DNA of 64,000 nucleotides. It comes from Metabacillus endolithicus (GTDB lineage Bacteria > Bacillota > Bacilli > Bacillales > Bacillaceae). Below the pieces are notes generated by a model. The model searched no databases and was not told where the DNA came from. It saw only the letters and a program-made list of their open reading frames with translations. This document shows positions 55,794 through 63,400 of this stretch, piece by piece (positions within the stretch are counted from its first letter, which is position 1; each line of letters starts with the position of its first letter). The stretch is taken from contig NZ_CP095550.1 in assembly GCF_023078335.1 (NCBI RefSeq), forward strand, positions 558,001 through 622,000, read 5' to 3'. The translations under genes were made by a program, and so were the position numbers.

Positions 55794-56420
55794 TTATTGA
55801 AGATTCGAATCAGGGGTGCTAATCGGATATAATGTTCCCTCTAGAGCAAATGACATTTTCCCCGTTTCTTCAGAAACAATTAATATTAAAGCATCTGTTA
55901 ATTCAGATAGACCGATAGCTGCGCGGTGTCTTGTCCCAACCTTTTCTTGACCAAAATTTTGTGAAGATAGAGGTAAAACATTTGCAGCAGATATCATATA
56001 ATCCCCTTTAATCAAAACAGCACCATCATGAAGGGGATTTCCGGGATAAAAGATGCTTTCAATTAGTCTGTTTGATAATGTTGCATTTAATTGTATTCCC
56101 TCTTGAATTAGATGATCTACATTTTGATTTCGCTCAACAACAATTAGTGCACCATGTCGTCGTTCAGATAGATTTTGAATCGCCTTAGCAATTTCTATAT
56201 ACTGACTCGTAAATTCCGCAATATATGCCTTTAAATAGAAAAAAGACGCAGTTGATTGTATTTCATTAAATCGATCCTTTATTTGGGCGAGTTCACATAA
56301 TAAACAATACTCCTTTTCTCCTATAGATAATCGCATTTTCTCTGCTTCTTCAATAATTTGTTCAAGGTGAAAAGAAATATGATGTTTAATAGAAGAAAAT
56401 GTGTTGTGCTCATTTTCCAT
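55794..56420 (-). CDS. cdaS: Sporulation diadenylate cyclase CdaS
   Basis: Makes c-di-AMP from two ATP. 208 residues, B. subtilis CdaS (YojJ) has 207. Two N-terminal helices (about residues 5-60, the autoinhibitory region) precede the DAC domain with NPLHDGAVLIKG (DGA 132-134) and KVGTRHRAAIGLSE (RHR 164-166). Unlike CdaA there are no membrane helices. Expressed in the forespore in B. subtilis. Preceded by a GGAGGC site spaced 10 bp from the ATG. Divergent from a tiny membrane-protein gene. Confidence 0.9.
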   Translation of the reverse strand: MENEHNTFSSIKHHISFHLEQIIEEAEKMRLSIGEKEYCLLCELAQIKDRFNEIQSTASFFYLKAYIAEFTSQYIEIAKAIQNLSERRHGALIVVERNQNVDHLIQEGIQLNATLSNRLIESIFYPGNPLHDGAVLIKGDYMISAANVLPLSSQNFGQEKVGTRHRAAIGLSELTDALILIVSEETGKMSFALEGTLYPISTPDSNLQ

Positions 56421-56535
56421 ATGTAATCAAGCCTCCTTTTCTTTAGTCTTTTCATTGATAAAAAACTTATGTTGACTAAGTCCATGTGTATTTTTTCCAA
56501 TTGAAAAACCATACTAATAATAGGAGGCGTTTTAC

Positions 56536-56655
56536 ATGATTACACATAAAATATTGCAGTATACATTTAGCATTCTTGGTGTTATTTCATTAGGATTTTT
56601 TTATTATCAGATGTTTAAAGGTGAATCAAGAAAATCTGATAATCAACCAAAGTAA
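56536..56655 (+). CDS. 39-residue single-span membrane protein
   Basis: ATG at 56536 behind TAGGAGGCG. Reads MITHKILQYTFSILGVISLG, then FFYYQMFKGESRKSDNQPK. One transmembrane helix with a basic hydrophilic tail. No known family. It is divergent from cdaS and lies 61 bp before norM, possibly cotranscribed. Confidence 0.55.
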   Translation: MITHKILQYTFSILGVISLGFFYYQMFKGESRKSDNQPK

Positions 56656-56716
56656 CATACCACGAATTTTTCATGATATAATTCTCAAGGTATTAAGTAG
56701 AAATGAGGATGTATAA

Positions 56717-58078
56717 ATGAAAAATAACAGTTTAAAACGGGAAAAGCTTATTTATTTTTCGAGCATTTTATTTCCCATTCTTGTTACTCAGCTTGGACTT
56801 TATGCTATGAACTTTTTTGACATAACAATGTCAGGTAAAGTTCATCCAAACGACCTTGCCGGCGTTGCAATTGGTTCAAGCCTTTGGGTACCTGTTTACA
56901 CAGGATTAAGTGGAATTTTACTTTCAATTACGCCGATTGTTGCTCAGTTAGTAGGTGCAAAAAAGACAAAAGATGTTCCTTATATGGTTGTACAAGGGAT
57001 ATACGTCAGTATTGTGATTTCGATCATTGTTACTATACTTGGTGTTATTGTTTTAGATCCGATATTGCAAAATATGGGATTAGATAAACCTGTTTCACAT
57101 ATTGCAAAATGGTACCTTATTTCGTTGTCACTTGGCATTTTACCTTTATTTATTTACGCTGTATTAAGATGTTTTATTGATGCACTAGGATATACAAGAA
57201 TAACTATGTTCGTTACGCTTTGCTCTTTACCAATTAATTTTGTATTTAATTACTTATTTATCTTCGGTAAACTAGGCTTTCCTAAACTAGGTGGAATCGG
57301 TGCAGGTGTTGCATCAGCTATTACATATTGGTGTATCACAGCAATAGCAGTGATCATTGTTATGAAGCAATCTCCTTTTAAAAAATACGGTATTTTTAAA
57401 ACATTTTATTCTGTTTCGATAAAAGCATGGATGGAAATATTAAAAATCGGTGTTCCAATCGGTTTATCAATTTTCTTTGAAACAAGTATTTTTGCTGCTG
57501 TTACTCTTTTAATGAGTCAATATAATACAATTACCATTGCCTCACATCAAGCAGCAATTAATTTTGCCTCATTTCTATATATGATTCCGCTAAGTATTTC
57601 AATGGCCCTAACTATTGTTGTGGGACATGAGGTTGGAGCGAAACGAATTAGAGATGCTAAACAATATAGTTATTTAGGAATTAGCATGGCTATCTTTTTA
57701 TCTGTTTTGTCAGCTGCGCTTATTTATTTCTTTAGACCTGAAGTTGCATCAATTTACACAGAAAATTCTGCTGTTTTAAAACTAACACAAGACTTTCTAA
57801 TTTACGCAATCTTCTTCCAACTTTCTGATGCAATAGCAGCACCAATACAAGGAGTCCTTAGAGGTTATAAAGATGTTAATATAACATTTATTATGGCTCT
57901 AATATCATATTGGGTCATTGGATTACCTATTGGATATCTTTTAGCAACGTTTACTTCTCTTGACGCATTCGGCTATTGGATCGGCTTAATATCAGGTCTA
58001 GCAGCAGGTGCTGTGGGACTTTCAGCAAGATTATTTGTTATTCAACGTAAAAACGAATCTGCATTAGGCAATTCATAA
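56717..58078 (+). CDS. norM: MATE-family multidrug efflux protein
   Basis: 453 residues, twelve membrane helices, Na+- or H+-coupled efflux. MATE motifs: FPILVTQLGLYAMNFFDITM, then SGILLSITPIVAQLVGA and LRCFIDALGYTRITMFVTLC; second half IGVPIGLSIFFETSIFAAVT, SMALTIVVGHEVGAKRIRDA. B. subtilis YojI/NorM is of equal size (452) and position. GAGGATG precedes the ATG. Confidence 0.9.
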   Translation: MKNNSLKREKLIYFSSILFPILVTQLGLYAMNFFDITMSGKVHPNDLAGVAIGSSLWVPVYTGLSGILLSITPIVAQLVGAKKTKDVPYMVVQGIYVSIVISIIVTILGVIVLDPILQNMGLDKPVSHIAKWYLISLSLGILPLFIYAVLRCFIDALGYTRITMFVTLCSLPINFVFNYLFIFGKLGFPKLGGIGAGVASAITYWCITAIAVIIVMKQSPFKKYGIFKTFYSVSIKAWMEILKIGVPIGLSIFFETSIFAAVTLLMSQYNTITIASHQAAINFASFLYMIPLSISMALTIVVGHEVGAKRIRDAKQYSYLGISMAIFLSVLSAALIYFFRPEVASIYTENSAVLKLTQDFLIYAIFFQLSDAIAAPIQGVLRGYKDVNITFIMALISYWVIGLPIGYLLATFTSLDAFGYWIGLISGLAAGAVGLSARLFVIQRKNESALGNS

Positions 58079-58080
58079 CA

Positions 58081-58110
58081 AAAAAACCCTCAGAAATTTG
58101 AGGGTTTTTT
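58081..58110. terminator. Bidirectional terminator
   Basis: AAAAAACCCTCA and TTGAGGGTTTTTT, between norM and bshB2. Confidence 0.92.
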
Positions 58111-58115
58111 TCTAC

Positions 58116-58781
58116 TTAATTATTCCACTTATACGTATAAAAGACTTCATTTTCAAACCAATGCATAACCTCTGGATCTTTGTTAAGGAACTTCTCTTCC
58201 ATTGCTTTTAACATACCTTCTGTTTGAGAACGGTGAGCTTTTAAAGCATTTAATTTAATATCTGCTACATCTGTAATGTTTATTTGTACATCAGGATGAC
58301 CAATCACTTCGAAACGATTTTTTGTAATCGCCATACAATACGTCATTGGTCGTTCTGCAATAGGCTTACGGTTTAATGCACGAATAACTCCTGCCCCACA
58401 TGCATCATGATCAGGATGAACACCATGACCTGGATAAAATGTAACAATTAATGTTGGTTTTACTTCATCAATAATTGTCTCAAAAAGATCCGCTAATTGT
58501 TCATCATCTTCAAATTCTAATGTTTTATCACGTAGTCCGAGCATTCGTAAATCTTGAATATCCATAGCAGCACAAGCATCCATTAATTCCTTTTTTCTTA
58601 TTTCTGGTAATGTTTCACGGTTGGCAAATAGAGGGTTTCCCATATTCCTGCCCATTTCACCTAACGTTCCACATGCATATGTAACAGGAATTCCTGCTTT
58701 TCTTTTCTGTGCGATTAATCCAGCTACTCCAAATGCTTCATCATCAGGATGTGGTAAGATTACTAGAACATGTTCTTTCAT
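58116..58781 (-). CDS. bshB2: Bacillithiol biosynthesis deacetylase BshB2
   Basis: Zinc-dependent LmbE-family enzyme that deacetylates GlcNAc-malate in bacillithiol synthesis (backup of BshB1) or related conjugates. 221 residues from the ATG at 58781 behind AAAGGAG. Zinc/catalytic motif ILPHPDDEAFGVAG (HPDDE), then CGTLGEMGRNMGNP and PGHGVHPDHDACG. B. subtilis YojG (BshB2) is 221 residues and sits in the same order next to yojF. Confidence 0.92.
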   Translation of the reverse strand: MKEHVLVILPHPDDEAFGVAGLIAQKRKAGIPVTYACGTLGEMGRNMGNPLFANRETLPEIRKKELMDACAAMDIQDLRMLGLRDKTLEFEDDEQLADLFETIIDEVKPTLIVTFYPGHGVHPDHDACGAGVIRALNRKPIAERPMTYCMAITKNRFEVIGHPDVQINITDVADIKLNALKAHRSQTEGMLKAMEEKFLNKDPEVMHWFENEVFYTYKWNN

Positions 58782-58807
58782 TAAATACACTCCTTTTGCC
58801 GATCATA

Positions 58808-59158
58808 TTAATTTTTAAACGGTGTTTCACTTATTTGTAATGATATCGCTAACTGTCCTTCTGAATTATGTCCTGCTGTTAACAATTGGTTATTTTCGTT
58901 ATACACCCAATCTGTTAACCCTTCAGCATAGATCCAACCTTCTTCTAGCTTCAATCCGATTCGATATGGTCCATTACCCGTAATTTTAGCTTGATGATAT
59001 TTTACTTTTGCATTTCGAATAAACGCAACAACTGTCATGCTTTTTTCATCTTTATGTGCCGAATAAGACCCAGTAGTTGTTTCTAAATGAATATATACTG
59101 GTTTGTTTAGAAATGTATTTAAATATGCTTGTACATCTTCTTGTACAATTCTTTTCAT
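58808..59158 (-). CDS. yojF: YojF family protein (DUF1806)
   Basis: 116 residues, small beta-barrel-like protein with VYIHLETTTGSYSAHKDEKS, VAFIRNAKVKYHQAKITGNG and YRIGLKLEEGWIYAEGLTDW. It always neighbours bshB2 in Bacillus, hence the likely link to bacillithiol metabolism, but no activity is known. GGGGGCTAATTT lies before the ATG. Confidence 0.85.
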   Translation of the reverse strand: MKRIVQEDVQAYLNTFLNKPVYIHLETTTGSYSAHKDEKSMTVVAFIRNAKVKYHQAKITGNGPYRIGLKLEEGWIYAEGLTDWVYNENNQLLTAGHNSEGQLAISLQISETPFKN

Positions 59159-59169
59159 AAATTAGCCCC

Positions 59170-59442
59170 CTAAGTAGGATTTTTTGTTAAGTTTTCCATC
59201 ACTTTAAGATGAATTTCAATTAAACCGAGTTTTTGGTCTTGATTAAGTGAAGAAGAGAGTATTCGCTTAACCGACGAATGAAATTTAAAATGGATATTCT
59301 TACGAAGACGGGGATGAGTCATTTCATCTAACAATTCTTTTGTGATGGCATTCATCAGCGTCTCATTTTCATTATTTTCAACAGGTAATTCACGATTTGT
59401 CCATAACTGTCTGTATGCCTGCAATAAACCATTCATTTCCAA
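59170..59442 (-). CDS. Small helical protein of unknown function
   Basis: 90 residues from the TTG at 59442, six bases after GGAGG. Reads MEMNGLLQAYRQLWTNRELP, then NETLMNAITKELLDEMTHPR and a basic helical tail HFKFHSSVKRILSSSLNQDQ. All-helical, no membrane segment. Close to yojF (11 bp) and the RarD gene, so part of that minus-strand run. Family not recognised. Confidence 0.7.
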   Translation of the reverse strand: MEMNGLLQAYRQLWTNRELPVENNENETLMNAITKELLDEMTHPRLRKNIHFKFHSSVKRILSSSLNQDQKLGLIEIHLKVMENLTKNPT

Positions 59443-59462
59443 AATAAACCTCCACTCAAAGT

Positions 59463-60404
59463 TTACATCTCCAGTGAATTCCGATTTTTAAGCTTGAATT
59501 CTGCTTTTTTGAAGGATCTGGAATTTGATAACGTAAATAACAGTAGTGATGTCCATATACATGAGAATGTCATCACTTCAATTTTTGTAAAGGGTTCTTT
59601 ATACAATACAATTCCTATTATTAAAGTAATTGTAGGAGCTATGTATTGTAGAACACCAACCATAAACAGCGGAATTCTCTGTGCTCCACTTGCAAAAAGT
59701 AGCAAAGGAACAGCTGTTGCAATTCCAGCTCCAATTAAAAGTAAATTTGTTGGTACATGAAAAGATAGAAATTCAAGTTCCCCCTGAGTAGCAAGCATAA
59801 TTAAATAAATTATCGCGATTGGTGTGACAGCCATTGTTTCAAAAGTAAGGCCGATCCCCGAGCTTAGTTTTGTTAATTTTTTAGTTAGACCGTATAAACC
59901 AAAACTTAATGCCAACGTAACCGCAACAAATGGTATTTGCCCATAATGATAGGTCATAATTAAAACACCAACTGCCGCAATTAAGAAAGAAAGTTTTTGC
60001 CATAAATTTAACTTTTCTTTAAAAAAGAGCATTCCTAGCAAAACACTGATTAACGGGTTTATATAATAACCCAAGCTTGCCTCAATCAAATGATCATTAT
60101 TTACTGACCAAATATACACAAACCAGTTGATACTAATTAACAAAGATGAAATAACTAGTAAAAGTATCAATCCTGGATTATTAATCATTCTTTTACTCAC
60201 ATCTTTTACATTTTTCCATTCTTTCGTAAAAGTGAGCAAAGCAATCATAAAAATGAATGACCAGAAGATTCTGTGTGCTAAAATTTCTTCAGGTGAAACA
60301 TTGTTAATCATTTTCCAATATAGAGGTAATATCCCCCAAAGGATATAAGAAAAAGCCGTATAAAAGAGCCCTTTCTTGTATGTATTTTCTTCTGTTGTAT
60401 TCAT
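59463..60404 (-). CDS. rarD: EamA-family transporter, RarD type
   Basis: 313 residues from ATG 60404 (GAGGTAAACAAG upstream). Ten membrane helices in two EamA repeats; the RarD signature is at the start: GLFYTAFSYILWGILPLYWK, then SPEEILAHRIFWSF and LGYYINPLISVLLGMLFFKE. Corresponds by position to B. subtilis YojE. Substrate unknown; E. coli RarD was linked to chloramphenicol sensitivity. Confidence 0.87.
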   Translation of the reverse strand: MNTTEENTYKKGLFYTAFSYILWGILPLYWKMINNVSPEEILAHRIFWSFIFMIALLTFTKEWKNVKDVSKRMINNPGLILLLVISSLLISINWFVYIWSVNNDHLIEASLGYYINPLISVLLGMLFFKEKLNLWQKLSFLIAAVGVLIMTYHYGQIPFVAVTLALSFGLYGLTKKLTKLSSGIGLTFETMAVTPIAIIYLIMLATQGELEFLSFHVPTNLLLIGAGIATAVPLLLFASGAQRIPLFMVGVLQYIAPTITLIIGIVLYKEPFTKIEVMTFSCIWTSLLLFTLSNSRSFKKAEFKLKNRNSLEM

Positions 60405-60589
60405 CTTGTTTACCTCGATTCTTATGCCTTTCTCAATCAACCACGATTTTCAAAGTACACTATTCTTCCTCCACCTAAAACTCATTATAAACTTGTTAGA
60501 AGCTGTCCCACAACATATTAGCTTTCTAACCTATTTCCCTTTCCATGCATACTCTATATTATCAAATCATGTATAAAGGAAGTGAATAT

Positions 60590-61084
60590 ATGTTTCCTTG
60601 GAATAATAATCAATTTCCATTTGATCAATCCGGTTTTATGAAGCATTTAAACAAGATGAATCCAAAAGACGTCGAATCCTATATTCAAAACGTTATGAAA
60701 AATGTTTTTAGTGGTGATTTTACACAGGGATTTCCTTTTCAAGGTAATATGACAGGTAACGAAACTTCAGGATTTCCTTTTCAAGGAGATGTCTCAAAAA
60801 GTGAGACGCAAATGAAGCCCCAGCCGGAAATCTTTGAAACAAATGATTTTGTTTATGTAAAGCTTCCCTTGTCAAGCAAAGATAACAAGAATTTAAAATT
60901 ACAACACACAAATCATCAGCTTATTCTTATAAACTACCCTAAAGAAAATGAACAATCTAAATACATGTTGCCAAGCCCTGTTAAGAGAAAGGGAACTCGA
61001 GCACGATTTTTAGATGATTACCTTGAAATTCAATTTATTCGATTAGATGAAAGTAATATTTCTGAAATAGATATTTCATATTAA
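60590..61084 (+). CDS. Hsp20/alpha-crystallin-like protein (spore-coat type)
   Basis: 164 residues from ATG 60590 (AAAGGAAGTG upstream). The N-terminus is Asn/Phe/Pro-rich (MFPWNNNQFPFDQSGFMKHL) and contains two copies of GFPFQG (TQGFPFQGNM, SGFPFQGDVS). The C-terminal alpha-crystallin-like beta sandwich runs from EIFETNDFVYVKLPL to DDYLEIQFIRLDE. Related to the divergent Hsp20 proteins of Bacillus spores (GerT, CotP, YocM). Likely a chaperone-like or coat protein; role inferred. Confidence 0.75.
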   Translation: MFPWNNNQFPFDQSGFMKHLNKMNPKDVESYIQNVMKNVFSGDFTQGFPFQGNMTGNETSGFPFQGDVSKSETQMKPQPEIFETNDFVYVKLPLSSKDNKNLKLQHTNHQLILINYPKENEQSKYMLPSPVKRKGTRARFLDDYLEIQFIRLDESNISEIDISY

Positions 61085-61117
61085 ATCTTATTGTTATGTT
61101 TGATAATCGTTTCAAAT

Positions 61118-61159
61118 GAGAAAAAACTACCTACTTTATTAAGCAGGTAGTTTTTTCTC
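61118..61159. terminator. Bidirectional terminator
   Basis: GAGAAAAAACTACCT pairs with AGGTAGTTTTTTCTC, between the Hsp20-like gene and the Gly/Tyr-rich gene. Confidence 0.9.
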
Positions 61160-61160
61160 A

Positions 61161-61370
61161 TTAGTAGAAAGGATAACCGCCATATGGAGTTCCATAACCA
61201 TAACCGTATCCATATCCACCATAAGGATATCCATAGAATGGTGGTCTTGGTCTAAAGATCGCACTTCCAACTAACCCACCTAATAAACCTCCAACAAAAG
61301 GACCTCCCCAGAAAAATCTCCCACCAGGATAAGGTCTACGAAAATCATTACGCATCATATAAGGTGCCAT
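61161..61370 (-). CDS. Glycine/tyrosine-rich small protein (coat-like)
   Basis: 69 residues behind AGAGGAGGTAA. Starts MAPYMMRNDFRRPYPGGRFF, has a glycine-zipper hydrophobic stretch (GGPFVGGLLGGLVGSAIF) and ends in Tyr/Gly/Pro repeats (YGYPYGGYGYGYGYGTP). Composition resembles spore coat or crust proteins that are cross-linked through tyrosine. No family recognised; a coat role is inference. Ends next to the shared terminator. Confidence 0.7.
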   Translation of the reverse strand: MAPYMMRNDFRRPYPGGRFFWGGPFVGGLLGGLVGSAIFRPRPPFYGYPYGGYGYGYGYGTPYGGYPFY

Positions 61371-61517
61371 TTATTTACCTCCTCTAAAATATACCTACAC
61401 TACTTCATATTCATTTAGAGGGATATTGGAGTGGGCTCACACCCACTTTATTAGGTAAATGACATATTTTTTATGGTTTTAGATATGTCCCATAAAATAA
61501 ATTTCCTGCATCATATA

Positions 61518-62255
61518 TTATTCCTCATAAATCATCTTTTTCGTCATACCACCATCCACAACAAGGTTCGTACCAGTTACAAAATCATTGTCTTCGGATG
61601 TTAAATAAAAACAAGCCTTTGCTATATCAGATGGTTTTCCAACTCTATTTGATAAATGTTGAGCATGATCTTTTTCTCTAAGTGCTTTATAGTCTCCAGT
61701 TTCAATCCACCCTGGCGAAATAGCATTCACTTGAATATTATCTGAACTAAAAGAAGTGGCCAATGCATGTGTAAGGGCAACAATCGCGCCTTTTGTTGCA
61801 GCATATGCCTCAGAATTTTCTTCAGACATAAGTGCTCTTGTTGAAGCTATATTAACAATTTTCCCACCTTTGTTCATTTTCATCACTTTTGCAGCTTCTC
61901 TTGAAGCAAACATAACACTCCGTAAATTAGTATGAATCATCTTCTCCCATTCTTCTACAGAAATGTCATATGGTGAAAACCATTTAGAAAGTCCAGCATT
62001 GTTAATTAAGATATCTACTGTATTATATTTTGCTACTGCTTGCTCTATTAAGTTCTCAATATCAGCCACATTTGATACATCTGTTCTTATAAATGTGGCC
62101 TCCAGTTCTTGATTTTTACAAGTTTGTTCTATATCCAAACCAGCTTGCTCTTCTATGTCTGCAATCACAACATTATACCCTTTTGCTGAATATTGAAGGA
62201 CAAGTTCCTTGCCGATCCCGTTTGCACCACCAGTGACAATGACAGTTCTTTTCAT
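61518..62255 (-). CDS. Short-chain dehydrogenase/reductase
   Basis: 245 residues. NAD(P)-binding TGGANGIGKELVLQYSAKG, structural NNAG (ILINNAGLSKW), catalytic Ser in IVNIASTRALM and Tyr-x-x-x-Lys in AYAATKGAIV, and the C-terminal LVVDGGMT. It is in one operon with the YodB-like regulator (2 bp apart), so it may be part of a quinone or aldehyde detoxification response. Substrate unknown. Confidence 0.85.
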   Translation of the reverse strand: MKRTVIVTGGANGIGKELVLQYSAKGYNVVIADIEEQAGLDIEQTCKNQELEATFIRTDVSNVADIENLIEQAVAKYNTVDILINNAGLSKWFSPYDISVEEWEKMIHTNLRSVMFASREAAKVMKMNKGGKIVNIASTRALMSEENSEAYAATKGAIVALTHALATSFSSDNIQVNAISPGWIETGDYKALREKDHAQHLSNRVGKPSDIAKACFYLTSEDNDFVTGTNLVVDGGMTKKMIYEE

Positions 62256-62257
62256 TC

Positions 62258-62584
62258 CTAATTGTCCTCCTTTTGTTCAAAGCAATGTTTATTGGCCCAG
62301 ATTCCTATTTCATTAATTACTCCCGTTAAGTCTTTCCCTTTTTCCGTTAACTCGTATATCACTTTTACTGGAGTATCGTCGATAACAATTCTCTTTAAAA
62401 GACCTTCATTTTCCAGTTCCTTAAGGCGTTCAGATAACATCTTTTGACTAATACTAGGGATAATATCAGTTAAGTCTTTAAACCGTTTTGGTCCATCTAA
62501 TAAAACATGAATGATAATACCAATCCAACGTTTTCCCAAAAGCCTAAATGCAGATTCCATTTTTGGACAAAGATTGATTTTCAA
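62258..62584 (-). CDS. yodB: HxlR-family redox regulator YodB
   Basis: 108 residues. Winged helix with CPKMESAFRLLGKRWIGIII, SQKMLSERLKELENEGLLKR and the wing TPVKVIYELTEKG. Cys6 (INLCPKMES) is the conserved thiol that senses quinones and diamide, and a second Cys lies near the C-terminus (ANKHCFEQ). B. subtilis YodB represses yodC and azoR1 and loses DNA binding when thiolated. Divergent from a YodC-like nitroreductase gene, the B. subtilis arrangement. Ribosome binding site AAGGAGTG. Confidence 0.9.
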   Translation of the reverse strand: MKINLCPKMESAFRLLGKRWIGIIIHVLLDGPKRFKDLTDIIPSISQKMLSERLKELENEGLLKRIVIDDTPVKVIYELTEKGKDLTGVINEIGIWANKHCFEQKEDN

Positions 62585-62658
62585 GTGATCACTCCTTGCT
62601 TCGTATCTCTTGACTCATTTTAACACTTCAATTAAGATATGTTTTATGAGTAAACACT

Positions 62659-62686
62659 TACTAAAAGTTAGTTTATTACTTTTAGT
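62659..62686. promoter_or_regulatory. YodB-type operator between yodB and yodC
   Basis: TACT-AAAAGTT-AGTT (62659-62673) fits the TACT-N7-AGTA pattern known for YodB except the last base. An inverted repeat ACTAAAAG (62660-62667) / CTTTTAGT (62679-62686) overlaps it. Likely controls both divergent genes. Confidence 0.55.
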
Positions 62687-62728
62687 ATAAAACATGCGAT
62701 ACATGAATTCAACTTAGGAGGGCCTCTC

Positions 62729-63352
62729 ATGAAAACAAATTACCTAGACGATGTAAAAACAGTTATTAATAATCGTGCATCTGTTCGTCACTATAATCCA
62801 AACAAGAAAATAACTAAAGAAGAACTAACAGAGATTTTAACATTAGCAACTAAAGCTCCATCAGCATGGAACTTACAACATTGGCATTTCTCTGTTTTTC
62901 ATTCAGATGAATCTAAGCAAAAGCTGTTGCCAATTGCCTATAACCAAAACCAAATAGTAGAATCATCTGCTGTTGTTGCTTTATTAGGTGATCTTGAAGC
63001 AAATCTTAATACAGATACAGTATATGCTCCGCTTGTTGATGCCGGCTATATGACATCCGAGATTAAAGAAACACTTGCAGGCCAAATTAACCGAGCTTAC
63101 GAAAATAAAGAATTTGCAAGAGATGCTGCATTTTCAAACGCATCTTTAGCAGCAATGCAACTTATACTTGCCGCTAAAGCCAATGGCTATGACTCTTGTG
63201 CAATTGGTGGGTTTAATAAAGATCAATTCATTGAGGAGTTTTCCATTTCAGAAAGATATGTTCCAATTATGCTAATCACACTTGGACAAGCAGCTAAACC
63301 AGCTCATAAAAGCAATCGTTTAGATATTGACACTGTAACAACTTGGTTGTAA
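62729..63352 (+). CDS. yodC: Nitroreductase-family protein YodC
   Basis: 207 residues behind TAGGAGGG. FMN-dependent reductase of quinones or nitro compounds. N-terminal motif NRASVRHYNPNKK, then APSAWNLQHWHFSVF; C-terminal CAIGGFNKDQFIEEFSISE and TLGQAAKPAHKS. Equal in order to B. subtilis yodB/yodC (202 residues). Controlled by the divergent YodB, expected to be induced by thiol-reactive compounds. Confidence 0.9.
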   Translation: MKTNYLDDVKTVINNRASVRHYNPNKKITKEELTEILTLATKAPSAWNLQHWHFSVFHSDESKQKLLPIAYNQNQIVESSAVVALLGDLEANLNTDTVYAPLVDAGYMTSEIKETLAGQINRAYENKEFARDAAFSNASLAAMQLILAAKANGYDSCAIGGFNKDQFIEEFSISERYVPIMLITLGQAAKPAHKSNRLDIDTVTTWL

Positions 63353-63359
63353 CAAAAGA

Positions 63360-63398
63360 AATGTAGGGTGCTCGTAAAACTGAGACACCCTACATTCT
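63360..63398. terminator. Bidirectional terminator
   Basis: ATGTAGGGTG and CACCCTACAT form the stem, between yodC and the flavoprotein gene. Confidence 0.85.
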
Positions 63399-63400
63399 TT

